From: Theristus sp. LFF4_11
Taxonomy: Eukaryota; Nematoda; Chromadorea; Monhysterida; Xyalidae
DNA: 64,000 nt
Reading direction: 5' to 3'
NCBI GenBank assembly: GCA_030248135.1
Contig: JASANC010004751.1
Coordinates: 62,001 to 126,000 of the forward strand
The notes beneath the pieces were generated by a model. The model was not told the origin of the DNA and did not search any database. It saw nothing but the letters and a program-made list of their open reading frames with translations. Below are positions 24,900 through 36,960 of the stretch, one piece after another. Each line of letters starts with the position of its first letter. Position 1 is the stretch's first letter. The translations under genes and the position numbers were made by a program.

Positions 24900-26848
24900 T
24901 AGTAGCAATAAATTTGATGGTGATTTTTGGTATTAGTTGACAAAAGCAATAATAAAAAATTTGAATAAACTATCTGAACAACGGTGGTGTTAAATACAAA
25001 GTACAGAACAATAAAAGTTGAGCGTGAAAAAACTTTTTTTAACAGCAAATTGTTAGTATAACATTTGTAGAGGCTAAAAACGCTATATTTTGGAACTTTT
25101 TCTCAAAACAGTTTTCAGACTAAAAACTAGTGAGATATACAGATAAATAAAAAATCATGCATTTCTTTGCTTTGTCACACACACACACACACAAACACGC
25201 ACAAAACTAATATTCCACCTAGGTCCAGAAAACAGTTCCAATAGAAATTTTGCAAGTCTCACATGAAATTCAATCACTGAAATACAGAGAAAGGAAAACT
25301 GTTGCACAACGAACGAAACAAAGTAAAACAAACAAAAATCTTTTGACCTGAAAGACAATAAATAAATGGTATACACAAAATATAGACGAACACTCGCGAC
25401 AATGACGCACAGTAAAATGATAGACAACAGGTTTCGATTATATTCTTTGATACGAATGTAAAATGTTCTCAAAAAGCTTTCCCAACCAAACCAAGCACAC
25501 GCAGCTTATTTGTACAAAAGCGCACTAACTCGCAAAGTTTTCGAAGCAATGGAAACAGCATCGAGAGAAACGAAATGAGCACAATGAAACATCACGGAAA
25601 TTGCTCAATGTCTTTCAGATAACCATAAGCAGATTATCATTCACAAAACATTGAATTAAACTTGTAAAACTAGGTTTGTTCTGCAAAGACAGTAAGTTTT
25701 TTTCAAACAATGAAATCATTCATGAAATGCTGCTTCAAAATGTCGTTGCCACAAAACGAATGTCGAGTCGAACCGCTTATGTTGCTCTGGTACAGAGTCA
25801 GTAAGCAAACAAAAGATACACAGAAGGCAGATTTTGCAGATTATGCTCACACTGAAACGTCGTCATATTGGCAGAATCAAACATTTTCAACCCAAGTTTC
25901 TGAGGTGCCATGAAACGTCTACAAAAGGGCATGTTCTACTGAAAAGTAAACTGTGGAACAGAGATGAACAAACTACATTAGACGCAATACACTTTCAAGA
26001 GCCCGCAGCAAAACGGACTGTGCTGTGCACAATCGTAAACTGGACCAACCTGAGACGATCAATAAAATTTACTATTGTGGATTTAAACGTGTCAGGACTA
26101 AAATGACGTCATTTGCTTTAAAAACGCCCGTTTGTCAATGTACAGGCACTAAAATGTCAGTTTGGTGTGACTGATTCGACATTCACCATTTGCTTACGGG
26201 AAGAAATCGGCTAAACAGAAATTCTCACTCTGGGTTGCTGTGAACAGCGCATGTTTGGCGGCACATGACGTCATTTCAGTGGGACACGTTTAAAAAATTA
26301 GGTCATACTTAAACTATAAAAAACGTGCGAAATGTATTGTTGTGACACTTCAGGTAAAAGGACAACAGCATTCAAACAGCTCATTGTACACCTGACCAAC
26401 CAGAATGCAAACAGCACGTCGAACGCAATAATCTGTCACTCAAATGGTAAGTCTGAAGAGTCATCTGATAAAAAGGGTTCATTTTAGCTGTTGAGCGGTC
26501 CTGACTTGAAGCTGTATTTTCTTTACTGTTGAACGATAAGAGTGATAAAACTTGAGACGGAATATTAGTGAAGCATGGATCTTTGGTTTTAGCACACTAG
26601 ATACGTAGCTTGCAGACTTTTTTTCTGAGCTCGAAAAATAGGGCGCTTCGGCGAAACTGGCAACTTGGATTATGATCCTGTGCAGAGTACCAAAAAAACC
26701 AATACTTCAATTGCAGCACTTATACAACAATGGATAATCAGAAACATGATTCTCAGACGCAAAAATCAGACTGACGCAATAAAAACGGTCAACCGTTTGA
26801 AGAATTATGAACAGGGTGTGTCAAAAGCAGCAAAGTGCAAGAAGGCGT
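24900..26848. other. Intergenic stretch between bestrophin and the bHLH gene
   Basis: AT-rich, with a short (CA)n run at about 25176-25192. The frames at 25155-25472 (-), 25834-26106 (+) and 26665-26988 (+) have no recognised domain and no coding-like composition. It should contain the 3' flanks of two convergent genes. Confidence 0.4.
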
Positions 26849-27690
26849 CTAAAAGTGTGGCTGCAACGGTGGCGCCTGGTGGTGTGTGCCAACCGGGGGC
26901 GCTTGGGAGGCAGCTAGCAAACGCACTGGCATTGACGGCGAGGCCACGTTGTGTGTGCTGTGCAGCAACTCGTGCTCTTGCCCACTGACACCAGAGCCAA
27001 CGGAGGCCACTGCGCTCGTATTGTCTGAAACATATGAGAAACATTGTGAAAATCATAGACAATCAGCTGTCTCAGCTTGAATGAATTGGGCAAGCTGATT
27101 AATTGGTGCAATCAGCTTGATACCGGCAACCAGCAAGCGGTCTGTTTGCCTGCAAGCGTGATGGACGCACTGCGGACGTGCGGGTGCCCCCGTTGCTGCG
27201 TCCGTCGCAGCTGCTCAGCGGCCGTGTGCGCGTACGCATTGCGCGTCTGCAGCTCAGTGGCGACCGTGTGTGCAAAGTGTTCGCCAAGCCAATCAGCAGC
27301 GAGCGCACGATGCCGATCGTCGTTTGCACGCAGGATTCGCCGCAAATGCTCAATGTATCGCACGGCCAGTCGGAGTGTTTTGATTTTCGCCAGCGGCTGC
27401 GCAGCGGGCACATGCGGAATGGTGCACTGCAAGCGAGCGAACGCCTGCTTCATGGCGGCATTGCGCGCGCGTTCCGTTCGCTTGGCGTGCAGCCGTGTGC
27501 CACGTGGCGACCGTGGTTTGCTGCTGCGTCGCTCGTTCCCACTGACAGTGCACATTGCTGCAGATGCAGAATGCAGCGGTGCATGTTGCGGGCGCCAGCC
27601 GACGGTGTTGCTGCTGCTGCTGATGGGTGCCTGCTGCATGATGCTGCATGCTCGATCGGCGAGCGCACTCGCTCCGCTGGCATGAAACAT
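26849..27690 (-). CDS. hand: bHLH transcription factor, HAND/Twist-like
   Basis: The main exon runs from ATG at 27690 to about 27171 (173 codons). The bHLH is at about residues 63-120: the basic part RGTRLHAKRTERARN keeps the E-box-contacting Glu, then helix 1 (MKQAFARLQCTIPHVP), and the second part KIKTLRLAVRYIEHL. RGT before the basic region, IPxVPA and KIKTLRLA are the HAND pattern, so I infer a HAND-type factor that binds DNA as a heterodimer with an E protein and specifies mesodermal cell fate. The usual Asn of the basic region (ANxxER) is Lys. Without splicing the frame ends at 27112. A donor at 27170 (GTGCGT) and a strong acceptor (GTTTCAG) before 27024 allow a second exon, 26849-27024, rich in Ser, His and Pro, giving about 230 residues. 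An alternative donor at the CCG/GTATCA site near 27121 would use another frame. The upstream neighbour, ataxin-7, lies on the same strand. Confidence 0.75.
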
Positions 27691-28162
27691 CTCACGCACA
27701 CAGCCGATTGCACGGTTTACGCAGGTGCTCACAATGTGTGACACCAGAGCACCATGAACCACGACACGACGCAACTAATTTTCAAAATCAACGGGCACGA
27801 AACTTAGACGCACTAAAACTGCAATGTGATTGGCGAAATGAAGTTCAACACCGAATCGTCATATTGCCGCAAACAATCGTGAGCACGTCGCATATGGTTG
27901 AGTGTCGTTGTCAAGATTAGCGGTGTAAACTGTTGTTGTTGCATAATGCAAAGACTCTGTGTTGTCAAGAGGGCATGCGCGAGTGAACCACACTTGAGAC
28001 GGGCACGCGTTACAATCACCAAACACACGCAAGTGCTTTGTTGACACAAGTACACCAATCGCAATACGACAACAAAAGCCTGCCTGTGGTAAAAGCAATA
28101 AATGCAAGCAATAAATAGTCAGTGAGAAGTTGTAATATGCATTCATAACAGGCTTTTGCTGT

Positions 28163-31100
28163 TCATTCGCTGCTTTTCATGGCAGCCGCAAGGCACAACG
28201 AGATACGCAAATCTGAGTGAGTCCCATGTCTGTCTGTTGCAATGAAGCTGTTCACAAAAATAAAATTGCTCCAATCCAATAATTTCGCGCGTCTTTATTA
28301 AAAACTGCCGATGGCCATAAAAAACGAAAAGGACAAACAAAAATGCCGTGGGCCTGGCAAGTTCAAATTCACGCGCAAACACGCACAGCATTGTGTCGTG
28401 TTGTGTGGCGCACACTTGAAAACAACACAAACATCCGAATCACGCACGTACCACAGCGCACATTCATGTAAGATCGAACGGGTCCAACTTTCAACGTCAA
28501 CCGTTTTGATCGGGTTCAGGTGACAGACTCGTGTTAACAAACCAAACGCAAACTTTACCGACAGCAATGAACATACGTTTGTGGGTGTATTGCACCGGAT
28601 GTTGCATTGCTTGCACCTGTCTTGCATAACCAACATTCGCAGCACTGCCCGTTGCATTCGGGTGCGTTTGTGGATGACCCTTCACTTGTTGAACGTGTTG
28701 CTGTTGTTGCAGCGTGCGCGTTATTACAACTCCGTTCTGAAATAAATCTTCACAGGTTGAAGATCAAGGAGATCAGCGGCAAACAAGTGAACACTATCAC
28801 ACCCACACGAGCTGATTTGGTACTTATCGTTCTAATTCCGATTTTCGTCTCAGAAATGCCGTTTTCACGACAACGAGTTTCTGGTTTAACAGTTTTAGCG
28901 GAGCATCCCGCATTCTTGCGAAATAAAATGAATGAAATGAATGAAAATGGTTCAATCCATTGTTTCACGACACAGTTTCATGGTTATTCTAAAAGTATGC
29001 GCCGTGTTTGCGTGCTCCACTCACCTTGTGCAAGGTGCCAGCTGGCAGCAACAACGCCGGTGTCGTGCTGTGTGCGTGTTGTTGAGGCTGTGTCACCGTG
29101 ATGTACGCGCCATTGGATGCAGACCAGCTCTGCTGTTGCAGTTGCTCATGTTGCGCTTCATTGGCGTATGACGCGGTGCCTCTGTTGACAGCGGCCCCAT
29201 AAAGTTGTTGTGTTCGTTGCTGCTGTTGTTGTTGATCGTGTTGCTGTAAACGCGCACCGCCTTGTGGCCTATAATTCAGCTGCGACGTATCGGGCGTGTT
29301 TTGTGCGAATGTCATTGTGACTGAGGTGCCATCGTAGGCCTGGTGCATTGGCTGCTGCATTGGGGGCGCCTGCAGTTGGCGCACAAGCAACAGTGGTGTT
29401 TGCGATTGCGAAGGCGGGCAGTGCTGAAATACGAAAACACATGCAAAGTTATTGAATTGAAACACCACAGAAAAGGCAGAACGTGTGCACTGCACAAAAG
29501 CACCATTTTGCAAGGCACCTGTTGCGGCTGCACGTTCGTTTGGTGCTGAGCCCGATGCGCCTGCAGCGCGCCGGTGGTTCTCGCGTGCAGCAGTTTGTGC
29601 TGCGTGTGCGCGTAGGACGGCGGCGGCTGCACGTGTGCGTGCGTGTGCGGCTGTGCCGTCAGCAGCAGCGTGCGTGCCTGCTTCGCGCTCGGCTGCTCCT
29701 GCGCAGCTCGTGTCACCGGCGGGCGTTTCCTTGAGGCAGCAGTGTGCATTGTGTCGCCTTGAGGCCGCAACTGAGGCGGAGGCGGCACCCACGTTGTGCA
29801 CGAATACTCGTGGCCCGAGAGGATCGGTGTGCTCGTGGTCGCTGCCGTGTTCGCACTCGTGCACAGCGCAGAGCTGCCCGCCTGGTAGACGTCGTGCGCT
29901 CGCTGCAAAACAAAACGCTCGTACGAACAGCTACGTTGACAAAACAGACACCAGCTGCAACAGTTGTCCGGTCGAATGAATGCAGCACAGGCTGCTGGCT
30001 TGTTGCACAGACACTACACTGATTGCAGCAAGCTGCAGCGACGGACGTACCGGCGGCTGTATGGCGTGCTGCGTCGGCTGCACGTCCGCAGTGAGCAGCA
30101 TGGGCGGTGTGTCGGTGCGCTCGAGTTGCACCGTCGGCGACGCATGCACCTGAGCGGTCAGTCTCGGCGGCTGCTGCATCGCGTCAAACGATGCGTTCAC
30201 AGCGGACACGACGCTGTGCGCGCTCGACTGCGCTGGCCCGTACGTCAACAGCGGCGGCCGGGGGCTCGCTGCTGCCGAACACGCCGCCGTGCTCACGGGC
30301 GTACGACACGGCCCCGGCGGGCTCACCTGCACAACAATGCTCACACTACACTCACTGCAGTAAACCAGCTGGCTGCTCGCTTACTCATTTGAGTAGGACG
30401 AACTAAATGGCACAACAACAACACCTTCAAACAATCAAAGTGCACATGAACGCACCATGGGTGGTGTTGGTGTTTGTGCCTGTCGACTGCTGCTTTGGTG
30501 ACTGCCAGATGAGACACTTGACACGGGCATCGTGTACGGCGAGCCGGTGCTGGCAGGGTGCAGCTGTTGATGCAAGAAGCCAGCGGCAGCAGTGCTCGTC
30601 GGTGTGCCCGTGCTTGAGCGCGCTGTGTAACGAGCGCCTGCGAGAACCTGCACAAACACACACAAGCACTTGCGAGCACGCACTGTTTGTAGCCGTCGCA
30701 AACCCAACAAATGCACACAACACCGTCAAGTACACCGCTCACACAATGTTCTGTCATCAAATGCCAATACATCCCTCGGCAGCGAACCGAGCCTCCGAAG
30801 AGGCAAATGCGCCACCAGCGAGGCAACATGACGAGTGCCACAAAGCGAGCACAGGCCAGCGGTGCGAACCTGTTTGAAGTGCTGCTGTGCGACTGCGGCC
30901 GGTGACTCTGCAGCGGCAACGGAGGGCGTTGGCCGTTGTAGCAGTTGGCGGAGTTGTGTTGCGCCGGTGGTCGCTGGCGACGTCGGGCGTTGCTGCACGT
31001 GGCAGACAGCGGTGGCCGTGCGACGCTGGCTGCACGCTGCTGACAACCGATTGTCGAGCACTGCGTTTGCGTCGTCGCCGCCCGGCGTCGCACACTGGCG

Positions 31101-34100
31101 TGCGTCAGCGTCAGCGGGCGCCTCCGACAGCAGCACCGGCGTCTCGGCATGCAACTGCGCGTCGAACGTCGCCGGCGGCGTGACCGCTGTTGCCGCGTTG
31201 TGCGTGCCAGCGGCTGCCTCGTGTTGGTGCGCTTGCTGGCCAGCCTGTGCCTGCTGACGATGCCTCGGCAGTGACTCTGCCGTTGAGACGTCTATCACTG
31301 TGCTGCTGGCATTGCTTGCGGTGTGCCGGTGCAATTGATGCTCGTATTCGTTCTCAGTGACAGTCGCTTCGGACAGTGGCTGCAGTTTGCGATTCGACAA
31401 CGATGGTGACGCCACTGCCGAGTGCGGAGTTGCACGAACGTTGATGGTGACTGCGGTCGATCGTTTCACTGTGCTAACCAGCGGCACACTGTCAGTGACA
31501 CGCGCACATTGCTGCGTGGTGCCTGCTTTCGCTGTTGAACACTGTGACCGTTTGACACGCACTGAAGATGCCACGGGCCCGTTGCTGGTGCGCTCACCAC
31601 GCAGTTGCATCGCGTCCGCTACTTGGTTTCTGCAAAATTAGCCTTGTTACAAGCGTAAATGCTGCTTGTTAACACAAAGGATTCACAATAGTGCAAGATA
31701 AAATTTTGAAGTCTTTGCAAGGCAACATTCGGACTCGATGAGAAACGACAGATTCTGCGGTGTGGGTGGTGACAGTTTTTCAAACTGAACTGAAGCAAAT
31801 GAAGCCTTTGAGTTCAACCGATCACCTGTAAATATCGAATCGCCTTGAGTATAGCAGTATTGTGTGGGGTCGCTGCTGGTTGGCACCAGTATCAACCTGA
31901 TTCGACACAGCCACCGGCTTTGGTGAGATCACAGAACGTTCCGATGAGACGTCATCATCCATCGGTGTTTCTCGGGGGACACGCACAGCTGCTGCTGATG
32001 TGCTTGGCTCGTTTGGTGCTGCTGCCAAGTGGGGCCTGGACGTCAACCGCAGGCCGCACGTGTTCAACTGCAAACAACCGCACAAAGTGGTACAACGCAC
32101 AAACAGCTTGAAGCAAGCAAGAAAGTAAAGGTGCATTCATGTTGCAGTATTTAGTGCCCGCGCAGCTGTTTTAACATAGCCATGCGGTCACTAAATACTG
32201 CAACATGAATGCGCCCTAAGAAACACAAGCGACCGTGGGCATGCGTCGTGTGCAACTGCCGATTTCTTCCAGGATTGGCTGATTGCTGAGTGCATCAACC
32301 ACTGCAACACTGCACGTCGGCGCAGCAGTTGCCACGGAGCTCGCTGAGTTGAACGACTCTCTGAAACACACACACAAAATGCAGAGTATAGCAAGCGGCA
32401 ACGCACACTTGACCACTTCAAGTGTCTTTCTTTACGATGCTACCAATGCGAACACCGCATCGGCCACACAAAGGTGCATGATACAAAACATGGCCAAATA
32501 CGAGCGAAGCACAGGGCACAGCACGTTGAGTGTTGTCTGGCGTCGGCGTGTCGCTTTGGCGCACGCTGTGCGCTCGACTGTCTCAGTATGGCCGCGTGTC
32601 GTTTCACGTTCCACGGCGTCCTGTGGCGTTCGCCGAGTGCAATCAACTCAGCGCCGGGCGGCAGCGGCAGCTGGTCAGCGCTGTGCGCCGGGGACGACGC
32701 CGTCGACACGACCGAGTCGGCCGATTGAGATTGCGCGAAGCCGTTGCACGCTCGCTGCTGAAGAACAACACACAAAATTGAAAGGCATTTTCTTTGTCAA
32801 CACAATCAGCTTCATAAATCTCAAGTTCTCTGATGTGTTAAGGTCTGTTCATACTGATTGACGTATGCTGACATACGTCGACCAACGCCAAAAGCACGTC
32901 TCCATGAATGGTGGCATGCAACAACACGAGACCTAACATACTTTGTCGTACAGACACACGTCGTCGTACGCTAAACACAAGATCTCACGTGCCGTATACG
33001 CATACGGCAGTATAAACGAGCTTTTGGGCCTTTTGGCAGTAAAAAACGTTTTGGGCAGTTCTCCCTAGTGGCCGCCGCTCGGACGAGCCAGAGGACACAG
33101 CGTTATACCGTCGAACGGCGGAAGCGGAAGAAGGCAAATGTTGCGTATCACGCTTATTCCCTGTGGTTCCTGTGAACGACTGTGACTGCTTTGTGAATCG
33201 CTGACCTTGTCGCCCACAGGCTTGTGCGCGCGTGCAGGCATCGGCTTGCTGCTGATCTTCAGCGTCGTGCCGCTCGTCTGCAGCACATACGCAGCGTTGG
33301 GTGCGTTTTGCGTCGCTCTCGATGCATTCTTACTTTCTGCTATTCTCAAAGGCGACGCTTGCTTCTTTTCAGAGCGTTGAGCAGTTTTGTGGCCACCAGC
33401 TGCAATTGAGCTGCTCGGCGACAAACTTGGCGATTGAACCGAGGCGGTCGCGGCCGGCGAGGGCAGCGTCTTTCTCGCCTTCGCAATTTTCGGGATGCGA
33501 TTGGAGGTCGAGGGTCGCAGTGGATCACAGACATCAGCAGCAGCAGCAACATCGTTGGCGGCCAGTTGATTTTGAGCAAGCAAGCTTTCGAATATACTCT
33601 TTTGCGGTGCCACACCGTTGTTGGCAGACGACGGCGTTCTGTTCAGCGGCACCGTTGCGAGCGTACAGTGCGACGGCCGCGTGGGCGCAGCAGCGTCGAA
33701 CGCAGGCGGCGACAGCAGCATCGAATCGAAGTCGTCGCTCGACTGGTTGATGGCGACAAACGCGCACGTGTAGCCCGGTGGTATTGCTGCGCTGGTGTTC
33801 GCGGCGCGCTGCTGCGTGTGCGCCCGACTCTCAGACACACTCGCTCGGCCGCACACGGGCGACTTCACTCGATGACGCACTTCTGCAACAGTTTGCAATG
33901 CGACAGTATTCATCCGATCGGCCGCAAATTCATCAGATCCGAATTCTCGAAAATCTGCAGTTCCGATGAACTGGATGGACGCTGCGTTTCGGCTACGGGA
34001 CACAAACTCACTGTAATGATGGTTGTATGCGACCGGCTTCACCGCTCGATTGCAGTCGGGGCAGATGACCACAGTGAACTTATCCCACGTGGGGCAGACG

Positions 34101-34536
34101 CCGTAACATGCTGCTTCTGAAATACCCTTCCTTTGTTAAAGGTTCCGCTCACTCATTTCGTACCGAGCTTCGAAATGATGAGAATTGCGAAAAGGATATC
34201 TGCTCGATGTTTCACACGCTCGAAAAATTTGAAACTCATTCCACTCAAAGAAATTGCGACTGAAACCAACTTGGACATGGCAGTGAAGCAGCAGTGTCGC
34301 TGTTCCATTCGGAGCCATCGGTGTTATCTGCAAAAATAATAGCAAAATTTATTACAAAAGTGTATGACAACCCGGCTATTTAGTCTAAAGTTGATACAAA
34401 CAGAAACAAGCTCATAAAAAACCAAAAAAACACCGGAATCGTCGCCGGACGACAACCAAACATCCCAGGAGCGCCCAATGGCCGCCGTTTGTTCCGCCGG
34501 TCTTGTCTTGTTGTCGTCGTCGTTTTCCGCGCTCAT
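28163..34536 (-). CDS. ATXN7: Ataxin-7 homologue (SAGA deubiquitinase-module subunit)
   Basis: Fourteen exons join in phase on the minus strand: 34536-34434, 34327-34271, 34116-34012, 33882-33152, 32757-32525, 32360-32234, 32067-31826, 31629-30870, 30647-30456, 30326-30051, 29902-29519, 29423-29025, 28736-28559 and, tentatively, 28212-28163; about 1,280 residues. Ataxin-7 anchors the histone H2B deubiquitinase module to SAGA in the nucleus. Exon 1 has RSWDVWLSSGDDS, the SWxxW motif before the finger. Exon 3 has YGVCPTWDKFTVVICPDC then NRAVKPVAYNHHY, and exon 4 starts KVRH, completing a CxxC-x11-H-x4-H finger as in ataxin-7. The rest is low-complexity Ser/Thr/Ala/Gln/Pro, with six glutamines in exon 12 (near 29220-29240). 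The central SCA7 block of vertebrate ataxin-7 was not found. The ends of exons 4, 5 and 6 and the last exon are the least certain. Transposon-derived palindromes sit in introns 4 and 6. Confidence 0.85.
32129..32218. mobile_element. 90-bp palindromic miniature element in an ataxin-7 intron
   Basis: The left arm GCATTCATGTTGCAGTATTT (continuing AGTG) recurs exactly as its reverse complement at the right, separated by about 35 bases. It fills over half of the 166-base intron between the 32360-32234 and 32067-31826 exons. A transcript would form a strong hairpin. Confidence 0.85.
32840..33033. mobile_element. Diverged relative of the 23.4-kb palindromic element
   Basis: Left end AAGGTCTGTTCATACTG, right end CAGTATAAACGAGCTTTT. 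The inner part has ACGTATG/CATACG palindromes as in 23429-23650. It lies in an ataxin-7 intron. Confidence 0.65.
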
Positions 34537-35510
34537 GATTTATTCTGTTGCTGATTGTATACAGTGCACCTCACAAGCAAAGCAACACCCATCGTGTTTT
34601 GCACTTTGGTCAATGCCAAGCCAAGGTGGATGTCACATAAAATCGGGCCAAAGGCGCGCAGCGAGCGCAGGCAGACCGCCTCGGCTCGCCCGCTGGAAGC
34701 GTCAAAATTGCGATGCAGCGGCGTCGATCTGTGCTGTGCTGCACGACGAGTGCACGCTGTGAAACGATAAAAAGCATTCATCGTCGTGTCAAAATGATGC
34801 AAGCAAAGTACAAAAGATAAAATTCTCGCTCGTCTTTCGGCAACGGTAGGAGTAGTAGGAGAGTGTACGGCGAGTAACTTTTGATTTTTCCATTTTTAAC
34901 AACCATAAACGATAGACACAACCTGGTTTCGGATTCAGGTCAGGAAACATTTTGCAAATTTATCAAAACAAAAAAAATTCACACAGAAAATAACGGGTTT
35001 TCGGGAATATCATGTTTTTTACACATTTACTTTGAAGAATTTTTCAAACCAACAAAACAAACCACACCTATGAGGGTTGGCACGGGGGATGTTTTTCCAG
35101 GTGGGGCAGGCGGGGGGTGTCGACCCGAAAACGGAAGGGGGGGGGGTGTCCGACTGTCCGAGAGATGTCAAAATCATAGGGGGGAGGGGTAAAAATTGTT
35201 CAAATCTTTTTGCACATAGTAAAAATAGGCAAGAAATTTTCTAACTTAAAATCTAACCGATATGTGCAAATGGTACGTTTTTGAGGTCAAATTGGTGAAG
35301 TTTTTTTTTTAAAAAGACTAAAATAACTCGTTTCATTGTGTAAATAACAAGAAAAACATGCCGAGATAAAGTGGAGAAAATTTTGTGAAAATTGCTCGAA
35401 AATGCACTTTTTTGATGTTTTTGGAAGCAAAAATATGGATTTTGGAAGGTTGAAATTAGGGGAGAGGGGTCTGGGAAAATCGAAATTGAAGAGGGGGGTT
35501 GGACAATGCA
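34537..35510. other. Upstream region of ataxin-7 and G-rich repeat debris
   Basis: The GC-rich part 34537-34800 directly upstream of the ataxin-7 ATG is the likely promoter and 5'UTR; no specific motif is identified. From about 35090 there are GGGGGG-rich stretches of the G-run repeat type and A/T-rich sequence with no gene. Confidence 0.4.
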
Positions 35511-36903
35511 TAGGGTTGTTAAAAAACAAAAATCGTCATTTTTGTTTTTTTTTAGAAAAAAATAAAAAATTTCAAAAATCAAAGTTGTGCTAAATCAATC
35601 AGGGAGTTCGAAGAACCACATATGATATGCAAGCGCCTCCGGAATGACTCCCGTATGGCGGAACTTTGGAGATTTTGTTTTGGTGACCTCAATCACCCCT
35701 TTTCCAAACCGTTACCATGCCTCTTCTAGTGTTTTGACCCCCAAAACGTCACTGATTGTCCCCAGCCCAAGTGAAAATACACATACCGGCTTGAAATTCG
35801 ATCAATTCTGATGATGTGTCACGACTAGGATTGTTAAACAAAAATGAATTTTTTTTTAAAAAAAAGTGATAAAAAAAACAAAAATGCCGATTTTTTTTTA
35901 AATTCGAAAAATTTTCCTCTAATATGCTCTGAAAACCTCAATTTTGGCACAATTTTTCGAAAGTTCAACAAAAATTTTCTTTGATTATACCTCGTAAAAC
36001 CTTTAGCAGTCGATTTTGGGCCGTTTTACCGACTGATTTTAGGCTTCGACAACATCTGCGATGAAGTTTTTGAGCGTCCCAAAACTTAGCCTACCATTTC
36101 CGATGCAGATAAGGTGACGATTCGCCTCGCAGAGCGTCCGATTGTGCTCGCTGCTCCGTTTGCAAGCGCTACGTTGTCTGGTTGCTGCTTCGTGTCGTGT
36201 CGTCGCGACACCATCAGAAGAATTGATCGAATTTCAAGGCGGTATGTTTGTCTTCACTTTAGCATTAGCTTAGCTGGGGACAATTAGTGACGTTTTGGAG
36301 GTCAAAACACAAGAAGAGGCATGGTGACGGTTTGGAAAAGGGGTAATTGAGGTCACCAAAACAAAATCTGCAAAGTTCCGCCAAACGGGAGTCATTCGGG
36401 AGGCGCTTGCATATCATATGTGGTTCTTCGGACTCCCTGATTGATTTAGCACAACTTTGATTTTTGAAATTTGAAAAAAAAAATTTAAAAAAAAAATGAC
36501 GATTTTTGTTTTTTTTAACAACCCTAGTCACGACGGCAGGACACGAAGCGGCAACCAGACAACGTAACGCTTGCAAACGGAGCAACTCGGACGCTCAAAT
36601 TTAGATTGCGAGGCGAATCGTCACCTTATCTGCATCGGAAATGGTAAGCCAACCTTTGGGACGCTCAAAAACTTCATCGCAGATGTTGTTGAAGCCTGAA
36701 ATCAGTCGGTAAAACGGTCCAAAATCGACTGCTAAAGGTTTTACGAGGTAATATCAAAGAAAATTTTTGTTGAACTTTCGAAAAATTGTGCCAAAATTGG
36801 GGTTTTCAGAGCATATTAGAGGAAAATTTTTCAATTTAAAAAAATCGGCATTTTTGTTTTTTTTAATCACTTTTTAAATTTTGATTTTTGTTTAACAACC
36901 CTA
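35511..36903 (-). mobile_element. TAGGGTTGTTAAAC hAT-family copy, split by a second copy
   Basis: The left end is TAGGGTTGTTAAAAAACAAA at 35511 and the right end GTTTAACAACCCTA at 36903. Without the inserted copy and its duplication it would be about 684 bases, like the intact 729-base copy at 50105. The 8 bases flanking the outer copy do not match, so the flanks have changed or the ends have recombined. Confidence 0.75.
35826..36526 (+). mobile_element. Nested hAT miniature element with 8-bp duplication
   Basis: Starts TAGGATTGTTAAACAAAAAT and ends TTTTAACAACCCTA, inserted into an older copy of the same family. The duplication GTCACGAC is exact at 35818-35825 and 36527-36534. The corresponding unbroken sequence (GTCGCGACGG) can be read in the relative at about 19198. 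No transposase. Confidence 0.88.
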
Positions 36904-36960
36904 GGTGGGTGTCGCGTGACGCCCCGCCCCCACCCCACCACACACGTCTTCGGTACAGGC

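Noticed and set aside
28989..29864. A single 291-codon minus-strand gene
   Set aside because: It runs through a splice donor and acceptor (GTGCCT at 29518, TTTCAG before 29423). Only the part from 29423 to 29025 is in the coding frame; the upstream part is a shadow of the neighbouring exon read in another frame.
27077..31641. Many long open frames on the plus strand (for example 27077-27685, 30835-31257)
   Set aside because: They are mirror frames of GC-rich minus-strand exons of the bHLH and ataxin-7 genes. They have no domains, and the minus-strand exons join in phase at good splice sites.
33065..34072. One uninterrupted 335-codon exon starting at 34072
   Set aside because: The zinc-finger alignment and the GTGAGT/TTGCAG pair show an intron at 34011-33883, and the exon continues upstream to 34116.
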